Shown here: positions 1 to 10,800 of the stretch, piece after piece
How positions within the stretch are numbered: the first letter of the stretch is position 1
Layout: each line of letters opens with the position of its first letter
Assembly (NCBI GenBank): GCA_964030785.1
Contig: OZ034971.1
Span: 17,919,865 to 17,983,864, forward strand
DNA: 64,000 bases
Reading direction: 5' to 3'
Origin: Siderastrea siderea
Lineage: Eukaryota; Cnidaria; Anthozoa; Scleractinia; Rhizangiidae
Notes under the pieces: model-generated
The model's database searches: none
Seen by the model: the letters and a program-made list of their open reading frames with translations, nothing else
Told to the model about the DNA's origin: nothing
Program-made: the position numbers and the translations under genes

Positions 1-904
1 TTCTTAGAGCGGGACCGGCCATGCGTGACAAAAGTAACATATCGATCAATATTTAGGTCAGTATATCCAGAAATAAAGTTATAGAGAAATAAAAGATCTC
101 TCAGTTCCCTGTCGTATGCTAGTGGTAGCAAGCGAAGAGTCAGCAGTCGTTGTTTGTAGGACATCTCGCCGATTCTAGTTCTTAGTATCCAGCGAGTGGC
201 GCGCCTCTGGACTCTTTCTAGGATCGTTCTCAAATTGACACTAGCAGGAGACCAAACTTCCGTGGCATATGTAAGCTGTGACTTCACGAGAGATAGATAA
301 AGTGTCCGCCTTACTTTGATGTCGGTCATAAGTGGGCAAGTTCTCTTTAAGAGTCCCAGCATTCTATTAGCCTTGAGTACAATACGCATTACGTGCGAGT
401 CCCACGTTAGATTTCTAGTAATGGTTACACCAAGGTCTTTTTCTTCCTGAACGCGTTGTATGTTTACATCGCCAAGGTGATATTCATGATTTACAGGTGT
501 TTTCTTTCGCGTGATTGTTAGCACTTTGCATTTGGAGGCGTTGAACTTCATGTTTGATTCGCGGCTCCAGGTGTTTGCACTTGTCAGATCCTGCTGGAGA
601 ATAGCACAGTCCTTCACTGACAAGATAGTACGGTGCAACTTGGTATCATCAGCATACAGAGCGGTGATGGTTTGCTCATGGATGACATCAGGGAGGTCAT
701 TGATAAATATCACAAAGAGGAGTGGGCCGACAAGACTACCCTGGGGTACACCGGAAGTGACCGGTAGACGCTCAGAGGCAGTGCCTTCAATCACAACTCT
801 CTGCGATCTGTCCTTTAGGTAGTCAGAAAACCAATCTATCAGTTGACCTGTGACACCGTACCATTTCAACTTTTCAATAAGTGGACGGACTGTGAATTGG
901 AATT
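1..904 (-). mobile_element. Non-LTR retrotransposon (CR1/jockey-like) reverse transcriptase fragment
   Basis: Read on the minus strand, one frame stays open from about 904 down to the left edge and gives the second half of a LINE reverse transcriptase. Visible landmarks are the GVPQGS motif (codons at 735-752), the catalytic YADD box (45-56 plus 600, i.e. 645-656), the INDLP motif between them, and the thumb/C-terminal region with LTWDSHV and RRATRWI. A TAA stop lies immediately upstream at about 904, so the 5' part with the endonuclease and palm start is missing. This is the usual 5' truncation of a LINE insertion, with the 3' end beyond the window. No stop or frameshift breaks the visible 300 codons, which suggests a young copy. 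The CR1/jockey-like assignment rests on motif style only. Confidence 0.85.
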
Positions 905-1063
905 ATGAAAGAAATCATGTCTCTTTATTCATCAATGAACACATCTTTGAAGAAAGGAACACTTTATAACGATAAGTTCAACGCTTTGTGCATTCTTTGC
1001 TTCAGCGACATTGCTGCCGGCGGCCTTTTTTCGTCAACTTTGTTTTATACTACATTCCCTGTA

Positions 1064-2486
1064 CAGTATGTTGCCCAGTTTTCGTACGGGCCCAGTTTTC
1101 GTACAAAAAGAACTTTATTCGATTATTTTCGTCGGTCATTTAAATCTTCGTCAACCGAAGAATTCCAAAAGTAAAAGGAACATCTCAGCTATAAATTGCC
1201 GGTTTTGCCGGGCTTTTTGACGAAGAGGCAGGTCAGTGCGGACAATTTCTTTCGAGGTGAGTAAAAGTTTAGCGGCTAATATTTGCACTTTTCACTGCAC
1301 AGTAAAGGTATTGTAGATGAACAAATAGCCCGTTTTGCTGGTAATTTTGCAAGGAACTTCATGATTTTTGGACAGATGATAGACAAAAGATGAAAGTGAA
1401 TGGAAAAACTTTCAACGCCACCTTAAATTTAACTGCTCCTGAATTTTAGCGGTGAGAGTCTTCGCATACATTTTGACCTACTGTGCCAGTTTTCGTACAC
1501 TTAGCTGCGCCTTTCTCAAAACCTATTTTTAGATAAGTTAAAGAACTGAATTTTAAACTTTACTGTTCGAAAACTAATAGGTCGCAAGTGCAGCAACGAT
1601 TACACAACAATCCTTGCAAAGTACGATACACTACATGTATTTGTTGTGGTATAACAGCGACGCTTTACATCCAGGTCACGCAAAGGTCACGAATATTTAA
1701 TAAACGTAATCCCACGCAAACAATCTAAATCGTCAAATAATTAACTAAGGTAGATGTCTATGCATAGAATGTTGACATACACCGTGAAATATCGTTAGCT
1801 TACCGGTTTTACTGATTTTTTCACTCCGTTGCGATTCTAATAAACATTTACAAAAGTAGGTAAGAAAAGCAAGCGTAAGCGGAAACGGAAGTAAAGAGTT
1901 TGCTATTCTAAAGGCGTCAGCGGAAACGGAAGGAAAACGTCGAATCTTATACAGGCCTTTTCTTAAGAGCTGTAATACGCAGAATAGTAACCTGTCAACT
2001 ACCTTTACCAAGGCAGTAAATGACGTACGAGACAGTGGATTGAGCGTAAGAAAAGCCGCCCAAAAGTGAGGGACCAAAAAATCAACACTGCAGGATCGAT
2101 TAAACATCCACCCCCCGAATAACCATTTGCTTTGTACGCCAAATTTTGGTCGCTAAGCCGCTATTTATTCACAAACCGAAGAGAAAACACGATAAGCACT
2201 CAGCAGGGTGGCTGACACATCAGTTTGCGTCGAGCGTTTTCGTGGAGAAATGTTGTTTTGTCGATGTACGAAAACTGGGCCAGGTGTACGAAGACTAGGC
2301 AACTTAGGAGTTTCGGGAAAAATGGCATAATTTTGAACGTACGTCGATCAAGCGGCCAATCGTTTTATATATTGAAGGTAAGTAAATGGGCTATCTTTAA
2401 TAGAAAATTCAGAATTTTTTGTCTCACAGACGAAAAGATATAGCGATTACAAACTAAAGTGTACGAAAACTGGGCAACACACTGTA
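1064..2486. mobile_element. Non-autonomous Tc1/mariner-like element with subterminal repeats
   Basis: The ends are inverted copies: CAGTATGTTGCCCAGTTTTC on the left, and its counterpart starting CAGTGTGTTGCCC on the right. Each is flanked by TA (1062-1063 and 2487-2488). A TA target and a terminal CAGT are typical of Tc1/mariner elements. The motif CCAGTTTTCGTAC recurs inside at about 1090 and 1483, and inverted at about 2265, 2287 and 2461, forming subterminal repeats. No transposase is readable; the longest internal frame (1745-2107, minus) resembles nothing I know. The element is therefore probably moved in trans. The 1.4-kb length is long for a MITE, so it may be a decayed or internally replaced copy. 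Confidence 0.75.
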
Positions 2487-2718
2487 CATTTTAAAACAAG
2501 TATAAGATATGATTGTTTTCTTAGGTCCTATAAGAAAGTAATGCACTTTGAGGACCAACTTAAAAGTAACGCTAGCGTTAGCGCCTACAGGTAACGGATA
2601 GTCATGGGGTTTAACGCTGTCAGTTCTTAAGTCCAGACAAGGGTAAAAGTGGCTTAAATTATTTTTTAAGCAAACGTTACGCTGTATCCACCTCTATTTA
2701 GACCGAAAAGGTCAACCA

Positions 2719-2820
2719 TCTCAGCTGACGGTTATTTGAACGTTTCTCAGCTATCAGTTAATAAAACTGCCATTTCTCAGCTGACAGTTAAAATTTTGGC
2801 CAATTCTCAGCTATCAGTTA
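2719..2820. repeat. Four spaced copies of a TCTCAGCT-RTCAGTTA motif
   Basis: Four copies of TCTCAGCT followed by GAC/ATC-RGTTA occur about 27-31 bp apart, with variants alternating between GACRGTTA and ATCAGTTA. The spacers between them are not conserved. It looks like a short degenerate tandem array; no gene is associated. Confidence 0.6.
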
Positions 2821-2979
2821 ACCCCATGCAGACCCTCGGTACGTGCTATTCTGTTTTAAGCTAGCTCCATTCAAGGATTAAGATTTGATTTGTCACTTCT
2901 TAGCTTGGTAAAACATTACTTTCTTTCTACCAAAGATATGGAATTCGGATAAAATTAAAGCGATTAAAACTGTACCTTA

Positions 2980-3194
2980 TTGGTACTTAATTTCGCGGGT
3001 CTTTAATTTTGCGTTTTTCGCGATTGTAAAAAAAGCGCGAAATTAAACACCCGCAAATAAAAATCCTCGCCCTTTTTAACCACTTTTTTTTGCCCTTTTT
3101 TCATATTTGCCTGTTGAAATCGCAAAAATAAAACCCCGCGAAATACTGTCTTGCCTAAATCGCGAAATTAAGTACCCGCGAAATTAAGTACCAA
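2980..3194. mobile_element. MITE with TTGGTACTTAATTTCGCGGG inverted ends
   Basis: The left end reads TTGGTACTTAATTTCGCGGG and the right end is its exact reverse complement. TA lies on both sides (2978-2979 and 3195-3196). The 215-bp interior is built from further GCGAAATTAA and CCCGC blocks in both orientations, so the whole element folds on itself. There is no coding capacity. The superfamily is uncertain; the TA flank fits Tc1/mariner. Confidence 0.7.
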
Positions 3195-3444
3195 TAATGT
3201 AGTAATCAAAACCGAGATCATCATTCAAGATGGCGGAATTTCAACGCACGCTAGCTGCCATCAAGAGCCAGTTGTTTTGCGGGGTAGTTGAAAATATTCG
3301 CTGACCCCAGAATTCACACAAAAACGTTGCAAAGCTAATTCCACAGGTAGCCCAAGAAACTCCAATACTTCTAATAACAACAGTTTCTAAAACATTATTA
3401 ACAAGCTTAATGAAGGAGCTTACCTCACTGTCGTCGCTGCTGGA

Positions 3445-4759
3445 TAGGCTTGGATAAATTCTGCCAGCAGAATTTCGAGCATAATAAACGATTTTTGAGG
3501 CGAGCATTCTGCCGGCATAATAAGGCATTTTCGAGCAGAATTCGAGCAGAATAAGGGAAAATCAGAGGCACTAATGATATGCATAACAGATGTAAGAAAA
3601 ATTTAAAACTAAATCAAAAACAAATGGAAAATACCTTGTGAATAATTTAATTATTAGCTAAGGGCCGTTCATTTTTTATGGAGTAGGGGTGGCTGGTGGG
3701 ATTTGATGGGTAGTACCTGTAAAATATAATGACCCCCCCTCTACATTAGAAATTTTTTACCTGGCCCCCCCTTGTAGTCCTAAATACTTGAGATGACCCC
3801 CCCCCCCCCCAAAAAAAAGAAAGAAAAAGGGATCAAGTAGATCTAAAACTTATCAAGCTGAAAATAAATTTAACAGTCAATTTTAACACTCAAGTCCTGC
3901 AGGAGTAAATGTCTTTATTCAGACAAGCACTAAAGGTAATTTTCTGGCAGGGGTTCCAGAGGTATCTTCCCCTGGCAAATGTTGAAAATTTAGAGATGCT
4001 CTAATGCAATTTGCTGCATTCTGAAGTACATAAACAGACAATTCATACCGGTTTGAAGCATTATTTTGGACATTGTTATCAGTTGTTCAGTTGTTTAAGA
4101 ATCAGATTAGCAGAGGGCAAAAAAGAGCTGACATTCCCCTGGCTGTATTTTATAATGAAATAGTTCGTGGGGTAGAGTAGCTGTTGGCTGTATAACGGAG
4201 TAGGGGGGTCCGGGGGCATTCTCCTCCGGGAAAATTTGAATTTTCAGAACCTTAGAAACGCTATTTTTGGTCTTCTGGCACTGATGTTTGCATTATTACG
4301 GAAGCTGTCACTACTAAACTTACAGGCAATTTTTTTGGTGACCTCCCCCCCCCTTTACACACCATATTTTTTCGGCCGGCCCCCCTTTGAAGCCATATTT
4401 TTTTACATGGCCCCCCTCAAATCCCACCAGCCCCCCCTACCTCATAAAAAATGAACGGTCCCTAAAAGGCACTCACATGATTCACTGTTTCGTCTAATAT
4501 TAGTGATATAAAGTAAGATGAATTACAATTTTGCTACATATAATGAATATCTAATTAGTATTCGGAGGTTAGAACCAGGCTCCCTTCCATATTCGTGAAA
4601 ATACATAAGGCTCGAAGGGCCGAAAATTTTTCAGGTGCCGAGCAGAATTCGAGCAGAATAAGGGTGTCTGAGCAGAATTTCGAGCAGAATATGGGATTTT
4701 TGCGAGCACTGCCGGCAGGCAGAATAAGACATTTTACGAGCAGAATTTATCCAAGCCTA
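3445..4759. mobile_element. Non-autonomous hAT-like element with 8-bp target duplication
   Basis: The termini are TAGGCTTGGATAAATTCTG and its reverse complement. They are flanked by perfect 8-bp direct repeats CTGCTGGA at 3437-3444 and 4760-4767, and 8-bp duplications with TAGG/CAGG-type ends are the hAT signature. Just inside each end are repeated GAGCAGAATTCGAGCAGAAT blocks. A second transposon (3661-4463) is inserted in its middle. Excluding that insert the element is about 510 bp and non-coding. Confidence 0.8.
3661..4463. mobile_element. Nested DNA transposon inside the hAT-like element
   Basis: The left end (AGGGCCGTTCATTTTTTATG, then GTAGGGGTGGCTGGTGGGAT) is matched in inverted orientation at the right end, where CATAAAAAATGAACGGTCCCT precedes 4463, with a few differences. 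The arms are about 50 bp and G/C-run rich. The interior has no protein match. Because it splits the hAT-like unit it is the younger insertion. No unambiguous target duplication could be set. Confidence 0.65.
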
Positions 4760-5186
4760 CTGCTGGAAAAACTCATTGTCATTGCTGCACAATTTCCCGC
4801 CAAGTTTCGAGACATCTCAAAAAGACGCCGAATTTGTTATCCATGCTGCTGATTTCAAACAAGGCTCTGTCATATTGTTCAGACGATTTTTGGAATGTGA
4901 AAAATAGGAACGAAACAAAGAAAGATGGAATGAGACAAAAAGAAATCAATTCCAATGGTCCTTCGGATGGGATAAACCGAAAATGTAAATATAGGTGGCT
5001 GTCAAGGAAACACCTCTTGTCTTCAGTATCTGCGCGGAACGTTTGCATATTGCTAGATCCCGGATATCTTATCAAGATCCCGGATACGCAATCCAGATCC
5101 GAGATTCCCCCTAGGTTTGGCGTATTTTTATTAAGCCAAAAAAAATTGGAACACTTTCTTTATTCATTCTAAAGAAAAAAAAAAAC

Positions 5187-5224
<38 letters not shown>
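5187..5224. repeat. (AAT)n microsatellite
   Basis: About 12 uninterrupted AAT triplets follow an A-run. Confidence 0.9.
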
Positions 5225-5225
<1 letters not shown>

Positions 5226-5884
5226 CAGACCGGCGTAAGTTATTAAAACACTTGCAGTATATCCTGAATTATTATTCAACAAATTTTCACTATGCCCATA
5301 TATGGTAAGGAAGCCCTCAATATCTGTCATCCGTACATGACAGATATCCTGCGATATACGTAAATGACCATATTTGGAAGTGAATGCAGATTTTCTTTCA
5401 TTGCTTGTTTGGCAGCCATTTTGAAAAGCGAGGTAGTTTTAGCAGTGTTCTCCGGAAATTTTAACTCCCTGGAAGAAACTTTCCACGATTTAATGCTCTC
5501 AAAAAGTCAACAATGTTTGCTTCAGTTCACAAAGATATCCAGAGGTTGACTTGGAATTTTCATAGTGAGAACTCAACCAAGAAAATGCTATTGCGAACGA
5601 AGCAGCAGACTTGCTCACGGAAAGTTGTAAAGTTGAAAAGATTTTAATTCACAGGAAGAGGACTTACACTCGGTAAGGAAGCAATATTTTTTTTTACTTT
5701 GTCTTGTCATTTCCAAACATGAGTTTGTAAATAAGTCTTTTTAGTGAACGGTAGTAAACTTCGATATCTTGAAGTTCTGTTTTGATTTTTATTATGTGTT
5801 GCTAGCTTTTAGTGTTTTCATCATAGAACCATAGTTTTTTCTCGTTCTGAAAATGGTCGTCGATGAAAATTTGTTGAATAATAA

Positions 5885-5997
5885 AACAATTATCCTGCTC
5901 AATCTTGCGGAATATCCCCTGATTTAGCCAACTCGGCCTACGGCCTCGTCGGCTAAGTATCAGGTGATATTCCGCGCGATTTCGCAGGATAATTGTT
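5885..5997. repeat. Foldback (hairpin) element
   Basis: AACAATTATCCTGC at the left pairs with GCAGGATAATTGTT at the right. Further paired blocks lie between them (GGAATATC with GATATTCC, and TTAGCC with GGCTAA) around a loop containing TCGGCCTACGGCC. About 113 bp could form one long imperfect hairpin, typical of small foldback MITEs. No coding content. Confidence 0.65.
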
Positions 5998-6913
5998 AAA
6001 TGTCATAAGATTTAAAAGGTAGATTACTACTCGCTCCAATCCCCTCACGACCTGTTTCTGTCAGAAAAACTGATCCCAGCAAGTGAATAACCCCGTTGGT
6101 ATGTTCTTTCGTCTTTACTTTCGCTTGTTTACAGGCCCTTCAGAACTGACTGACAGCTGATTTTGAGTCTTGACGGAAAAGGAAAAGGTACAGGTCGTAC
6201 AGAGACAGAAGCGCGAATATCCGAGATTTAAAAAGTTCAGGAACCTAGCAACCACACTTGCAAGGATAATGTTAGACGTGTTACTAAACAATCGTTACCT
6301 CTGCTGAAAGTCAGAAATTAATTTCATTTTTTTTTTTGCCTTTTAACAGATGAACTTCAACCCACATTGCGTCAGCAGCCTATCATGCTCCTCGGACTTT
6401 AGGACATGCGCGGGTTAGCATCAGCATACAAAATGTACCAGAGGAAGGCAACATAAATAAGAAATCAAAAGAAGCTGGAAATCGGTTACCAATTTCATTG
6501 TAAAATATAGTATTGACTTTCCATTGATAATTTTCGCTTGCTTTTGCTATTAATTTCGAGTGCCCGTTTCGAGGGTGAAAATAACGGTTTTCCGCTGTGA
6601 ATGAAATGATGTCAACCCTAGTCCCAGAAGAAAGAAAAAGCTCTGGCGGCTGCAATGGTTAATCTGGATAACCGGTTACTCGATGATGATCAAAGAGAAA
6701 CCGACAGTGATAAATATGAACAGGAGCCTTTTCTGATTTGAAGCTTTATTGAGTGTATTTTAGCAAATTCTGCATTGCAATTCTAAACTTTCGGGGCAAC
6801 TTGTAAATGAATATGGATATGTTATAATCCCGAGATTAATTCAAATGTGTGACATCGTCCTTTCATACTTAATACTTAAGCGTCCTTATACGCTCGAAAT
6901 TTTATACTCCAAA

Positions 6914-7201
6914 AATATCGTCATGGCTAGAACTGTGAACTTCAATTTGGAAACTGAATTGAAAAACAACACTAAAACCTTACAGGCACGACCGGTATTT
7001 CCCCAGGAAGTCATCCGCTCCAATAGTCATGTAACCTGTTTACCGGACCTTGTGTTGAAAGGGGAAGCGACAATTCTGATCACTGGCAACAAAAAACCGA
7101 CTCTGGTGTTGACTTCCGCTCAGGTTGTCCAAACGTCAGTCAACGTCATCACAAACAGTCCAGAGGACTACACTCACCCGGACGATCATTCTTCCAGTTG
7201 A
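6914..7201 (+). CDS. Uncharacterised short open frame
   Basis: A start in reasonable context (GTCATGG) opens about 92-95 codons beginning MARTVNFNLE and ending in an acidic His/Ser-rich tail (DDHSSS). The frame continues upstream to 6845 as a 118-codon ORF. I do not recognise the product. It faces the end of SMARCE1 on the opposite strand, and the predicted SMARCE1 3' UTR ends close by. It could be a small gene, a final exon, a retroelement scrap or chance; low confidence. Confidence 0.2.
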   Translation, partial: NIVMARTVNFNLETELKNNTKTLQARPVFPQEVIRSNSHVTCLPDLVLKGEATILITGNKKPTLVLTSAQVVQTSVNVITNSPEDYTHPDDHSSS

Positions 7202-7848
7202 ATTTCTAAAACACAAACATTAGGCCTGCCAGTTGATAATAGATTTATCTATTTATTTTCCTTTTTAATTAACAAATTGCTTTAATACACATCATCAAAA
7301 AAATCTGAACTACACTGATTCATCACTTGCACGACAAATATCAGAATGACAACTTGACTAAAACAGAACCAAGTTTTGGGTGAATGACGTATAAGCCTTC
7401 CAGATTGGTCTGAAGAGACTTTAATGCCAAGTGGGATTGGAGAGAGGTTACTCTTGGGAGAAAGTATTAGTACTTGATTGGGAAACGGCGATCTTGAGAC
7501 ACCATCGTGGACGTCAATGCCTCGTGCTTTCAGCTCAATTTCCACCACATTTTTTAAAAGAAAGAGTGAATGGTTTGCACTCTAAAGTGGTACATTTGAC
7601 TACAATTCACTATTTTACATAACACGAGAACTACCTAACTCAGCGCCCAACAAAGTTATGTCGTACTGACAGTTGACAATGTTACAATGTTACACCAGAA
7701 CAAAAGTGTTGAAGAACGTTTGTCGCAGAAACTCAAAGCAAAGAAAAGGTTTTTCCTTATCCGTTGTCTTCAAGTAGGCTAGTTTTGTTACATCATAAAT
7801 TGAATTTACAAGGTTAGCGATAGTTGAAGAGCAGGTGCTGTACGTGTG

Positions 7849-10800
7849 TCAAGTTGTGGCTGGTTTGGATTCCTCTGGGGGTGATGGTTCACTGGTTTTG
7901 TGGCTGCTTTTGCTTGGAGCCACTTCTTCATTCAGTTTGGTTTCACTTTCACTTAGAGGTTCACACAGCTAGATAAAATTGAAAGCAAGATTAGGAAAAA
8001 AGGGTCTTGAGACCTCCTCCCTTTTACTGATGGGATTTGTCTTTGGTAATCACGAATGCAACTTGTCCACTCCTTGTCAATAGCCAGCTAGCCAGCTGGC
8101 CAGCCCCCAGCCAGACAGTATTCTTAGATGTCTGTTTAAGACAAAATCATTGGTTTTACATACACTGTCCACAAACTACTTGCTATTAAATCTGTGTTTA
8201 AATAAAGATGCCTTACCCCATGTTCTTCCATCCAAGACTACGGTATGTATTCTAATTCACTCTTTGTTAACTTTACAGTGGCGTTTTCTCAACTGAATTT
8301 TTTGGATTTCTAGCATACGCAAGATATTAAACTATTGACTATATTCCAAAAGAAATGACAAAAAATAAACTCAGCTACAGTAATGAGTTACTGTAGGTGA
8401 TATTATTTCTGTCCCCACAGCGGTGTAGGCTCTTTACCTTTTTAAGCGCGTTGTTAAATTTCTCGCTGTCATCGTTAAACTTCCGTTTTTTCCCCTCAAA
8501 CTTTTCCTCGATTTGCTGTAGCTCGCTCTCAAGCTTTTTCTGGCAAAGAAACAAAAGGAAATCAAATATGGCACAAGCCCATTACTGCAACGAGTCTGAG
8601 AGATGAAGTCATGAAATATACAGTCCAAGACACATGCACGATAATAATCCTCTAAACAACAGTCAAACCACAGGATTAAAACACGCCTACTAGAAGATAA
8701 TTACGGGGGGCACTCACGTGTTCTGCTTCGTGATCAAAATTCCCTAAAAATGGAAACTACTTGAGTCCAGCATTACAATCGTATTGATATTCGTTTGAAA
8801 AACAATTTAAATAATGCACTTTATTCCCCTGGGGATGCCTCAAGAAACAGAGTTATGCTTGCAGAAAGTGGGAATTGTACATGCGTCAACTGGAAAGACT
8901 AAAGGAGATGGAAAAGGGCCACCACATTTCAGAAACTCAGAATGAAATACGTAGAGCTACTTAAAGGCTGAGTTACCTGGTGGGCTATCAGTGATTGTAC
9001 TTGACGTTTCAGTACTCCCAGCCGGGATTTTGTCACAACTACAAAATATCAATAACCTGTCGTTAAAAATGTTTCACCATATGACATAGCACTTTGGAGT
9101 CTAAACAGGCGCCAAAACAAGCACGAATATCAGAGAACATTACTCATGCTGTAGTCCACCTGACCACAGATGACTCACCTGTTCTAACATCTCTGACAAC
9201 TGTGTCACTAAAGATCTCTGCCATCAACTTGTGATTACGATGAAACCGAGCTGCTGATATGTGCTTTACAGAGAAGGAGTCATCCTCATCTGAAACAACA
9301 GTCAAATTATATCAATGTAAAGAAGATCCTCGCAGTTATTAACGCAACTTATGCAGTTGCGAAAAGAAAGCCTGAAAAAATCAGGCTTGCCGGGATTCGA
9401 ACCCTGACCTCTGCGATACCGGTGCAGCGCTCTAACCAATTGAGCTATCAAGCCAACTGGGAGCTGGTCATTAAATTGGTTCGTAATATACCCGGGAAAG
9501 GTGAAGATGAAATTATAAATATATGAAATTCATATATTTGAACTGCGGAATGAAGAAATCAATGTAAAGAAGATCCTCGCAGTTATTAACGCAACTTATG
9601 CAGTTGCGAAAAGAAAGCCTGAAAAAATCAGGCTTGCCGGGATTCGAACCCTGACCTCTGCGATACCGGTGCAGCGCTCTAACCAATTGAGGCTTTCTTT
9701 TCGCAACTGCATAAGTTGCGTTAATAACTGCGAGGATCTTCTTTACATTGATTTCTTCATTCCGCAGTTCAAATATATGAATTTCATATATTTATAATTT
9801 CATCTTCACCTTTCCCGGGTATATTACGAACCAATTTAATGACCAGCTCCCAGTTGGCTTGATAGCTCAATTGGTTAGAGCGCTGCACCGGTATCGCAGA
9901 GGTCAGGGTTCGAATCCCGGCAAGCCTGATTTTTTCAGGCTTTCTTTTCGCAACTGCATAAGTTGCGTTAATAACTGCGAGGATCTTCTTTACATTGATT
10001 TCTTCATTCCGCAGTTCAAATATATGAATTTCATATATTTATAATTTCAGTCAAATTATAATAAAACATGGTTTCCCGATCTATGTAAGAGCCACTGTGA
10101 TCAAAAAACATGTTTGGTTTATAAGGTCTGGGCAAAAAGGAATGAAGCTACCTCTATTATAACAAGATAAAATACTATTACCGTCCTCATCATCCACGGG
10201 CTGAATACCAAATCTAGCATCATCTAATTTCTGTAAAAAAAAAGTAATCCACAAACAATGTTGTGATGGAAATGCTAGCCTATTGCAATCTATTAGTTAG
10301 TGGGAGGAGAGCAAAATAAAAGCAATAAACGTGAAAATAAAATATGCATGGACTGAACGCGTAAGTGGTCATGCCTCAGTCTCTTTTCCTCGTGAGATTG
10401 CCTACACAAATGCTTGAGCGAGTTTGGCAGGAAGAACGTTATTGTTCAAAGCCTTTTAATTTCTCCTGAAATCACGTTTACCCAATACAAGTTAAATGTA
10501 ATCATTAGTGTCATTTACTTAAAGAAAAAGAAGGTAATGAGGTAACATTAAAAACGATAAACCAAACGAGCTACCCTTACAGTTCCAATCTTTGATTATC
10601 AATTCTCCTAACCCAATACAGTGCTTTTCTTGTAATGTAAGTTAAGAGAATTCCAGGATATGTCAAGACAATTATGATGGCCTTACGCACCCACTGATCA
10701 TTTACTTATCTTGCAACCTGTTTCATTAAAAGTGTATGAATATTGTTGGGAGAAATCAGAGGTTGAACACAATAGAAAGAAAACTTACTCCAAATGGCAT

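Larger units (their letters stand above)
4768..7848. other. Gene-poor stretch left of SMARCE1
   Basis: Apart from an (AAT)n microsatellite, a foldback at 5885-5997 and one uncharacterised open frame (6914-7201), no gene is convincing here. GATCCCGGATA-type short repeats lie at about 5057-5105. The right part, roughly 7250-7848, probably holds the SMARCE1 3' UTR: an ATAAATAG/AATAAA-like signal on the minus strand lies near 7255. Confidence 0.5.
9312..10048. repeat. Inverted cluster of a ~247-bp tRNA-containing repeat unit
   Basis: A unit of about 247 bp (9312-9558) contains a minus-strand tRNA-like body. It is followed by a partial direct copy (9557-9691), cut exactly inside the tRNA 5' half. 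Then comes an inverted copy (9692-10048) with the tRNA body on the plus strand. Shared flanks include AGAAGATCCTCGCAGTTATT and TGAAATTCATATATTTGAAC, each present in both orientations and essentially identical. The cluster lies in the SMARCE1 intron between exons 9179-9289 and 10182-10230. It could be a tRNA-derived SINE-like family or recent inverted duplication of a tRNA locus. Confidence 0.8.

Noticed and set aside
3230..3304. Possible first exon on the plus strand (AAGATGGCGGAA opens 24 codons ending at TGA)
   Set aside because: The context is attractive, but the frame is short, no following exon could be identified and the product is unrecognised.
6383..6655. 90-codon minus-strand ORF
   Set aside because: No recognisable domain, no splice partners, and an AT-rich context in which ORFs of this size occur by chance.
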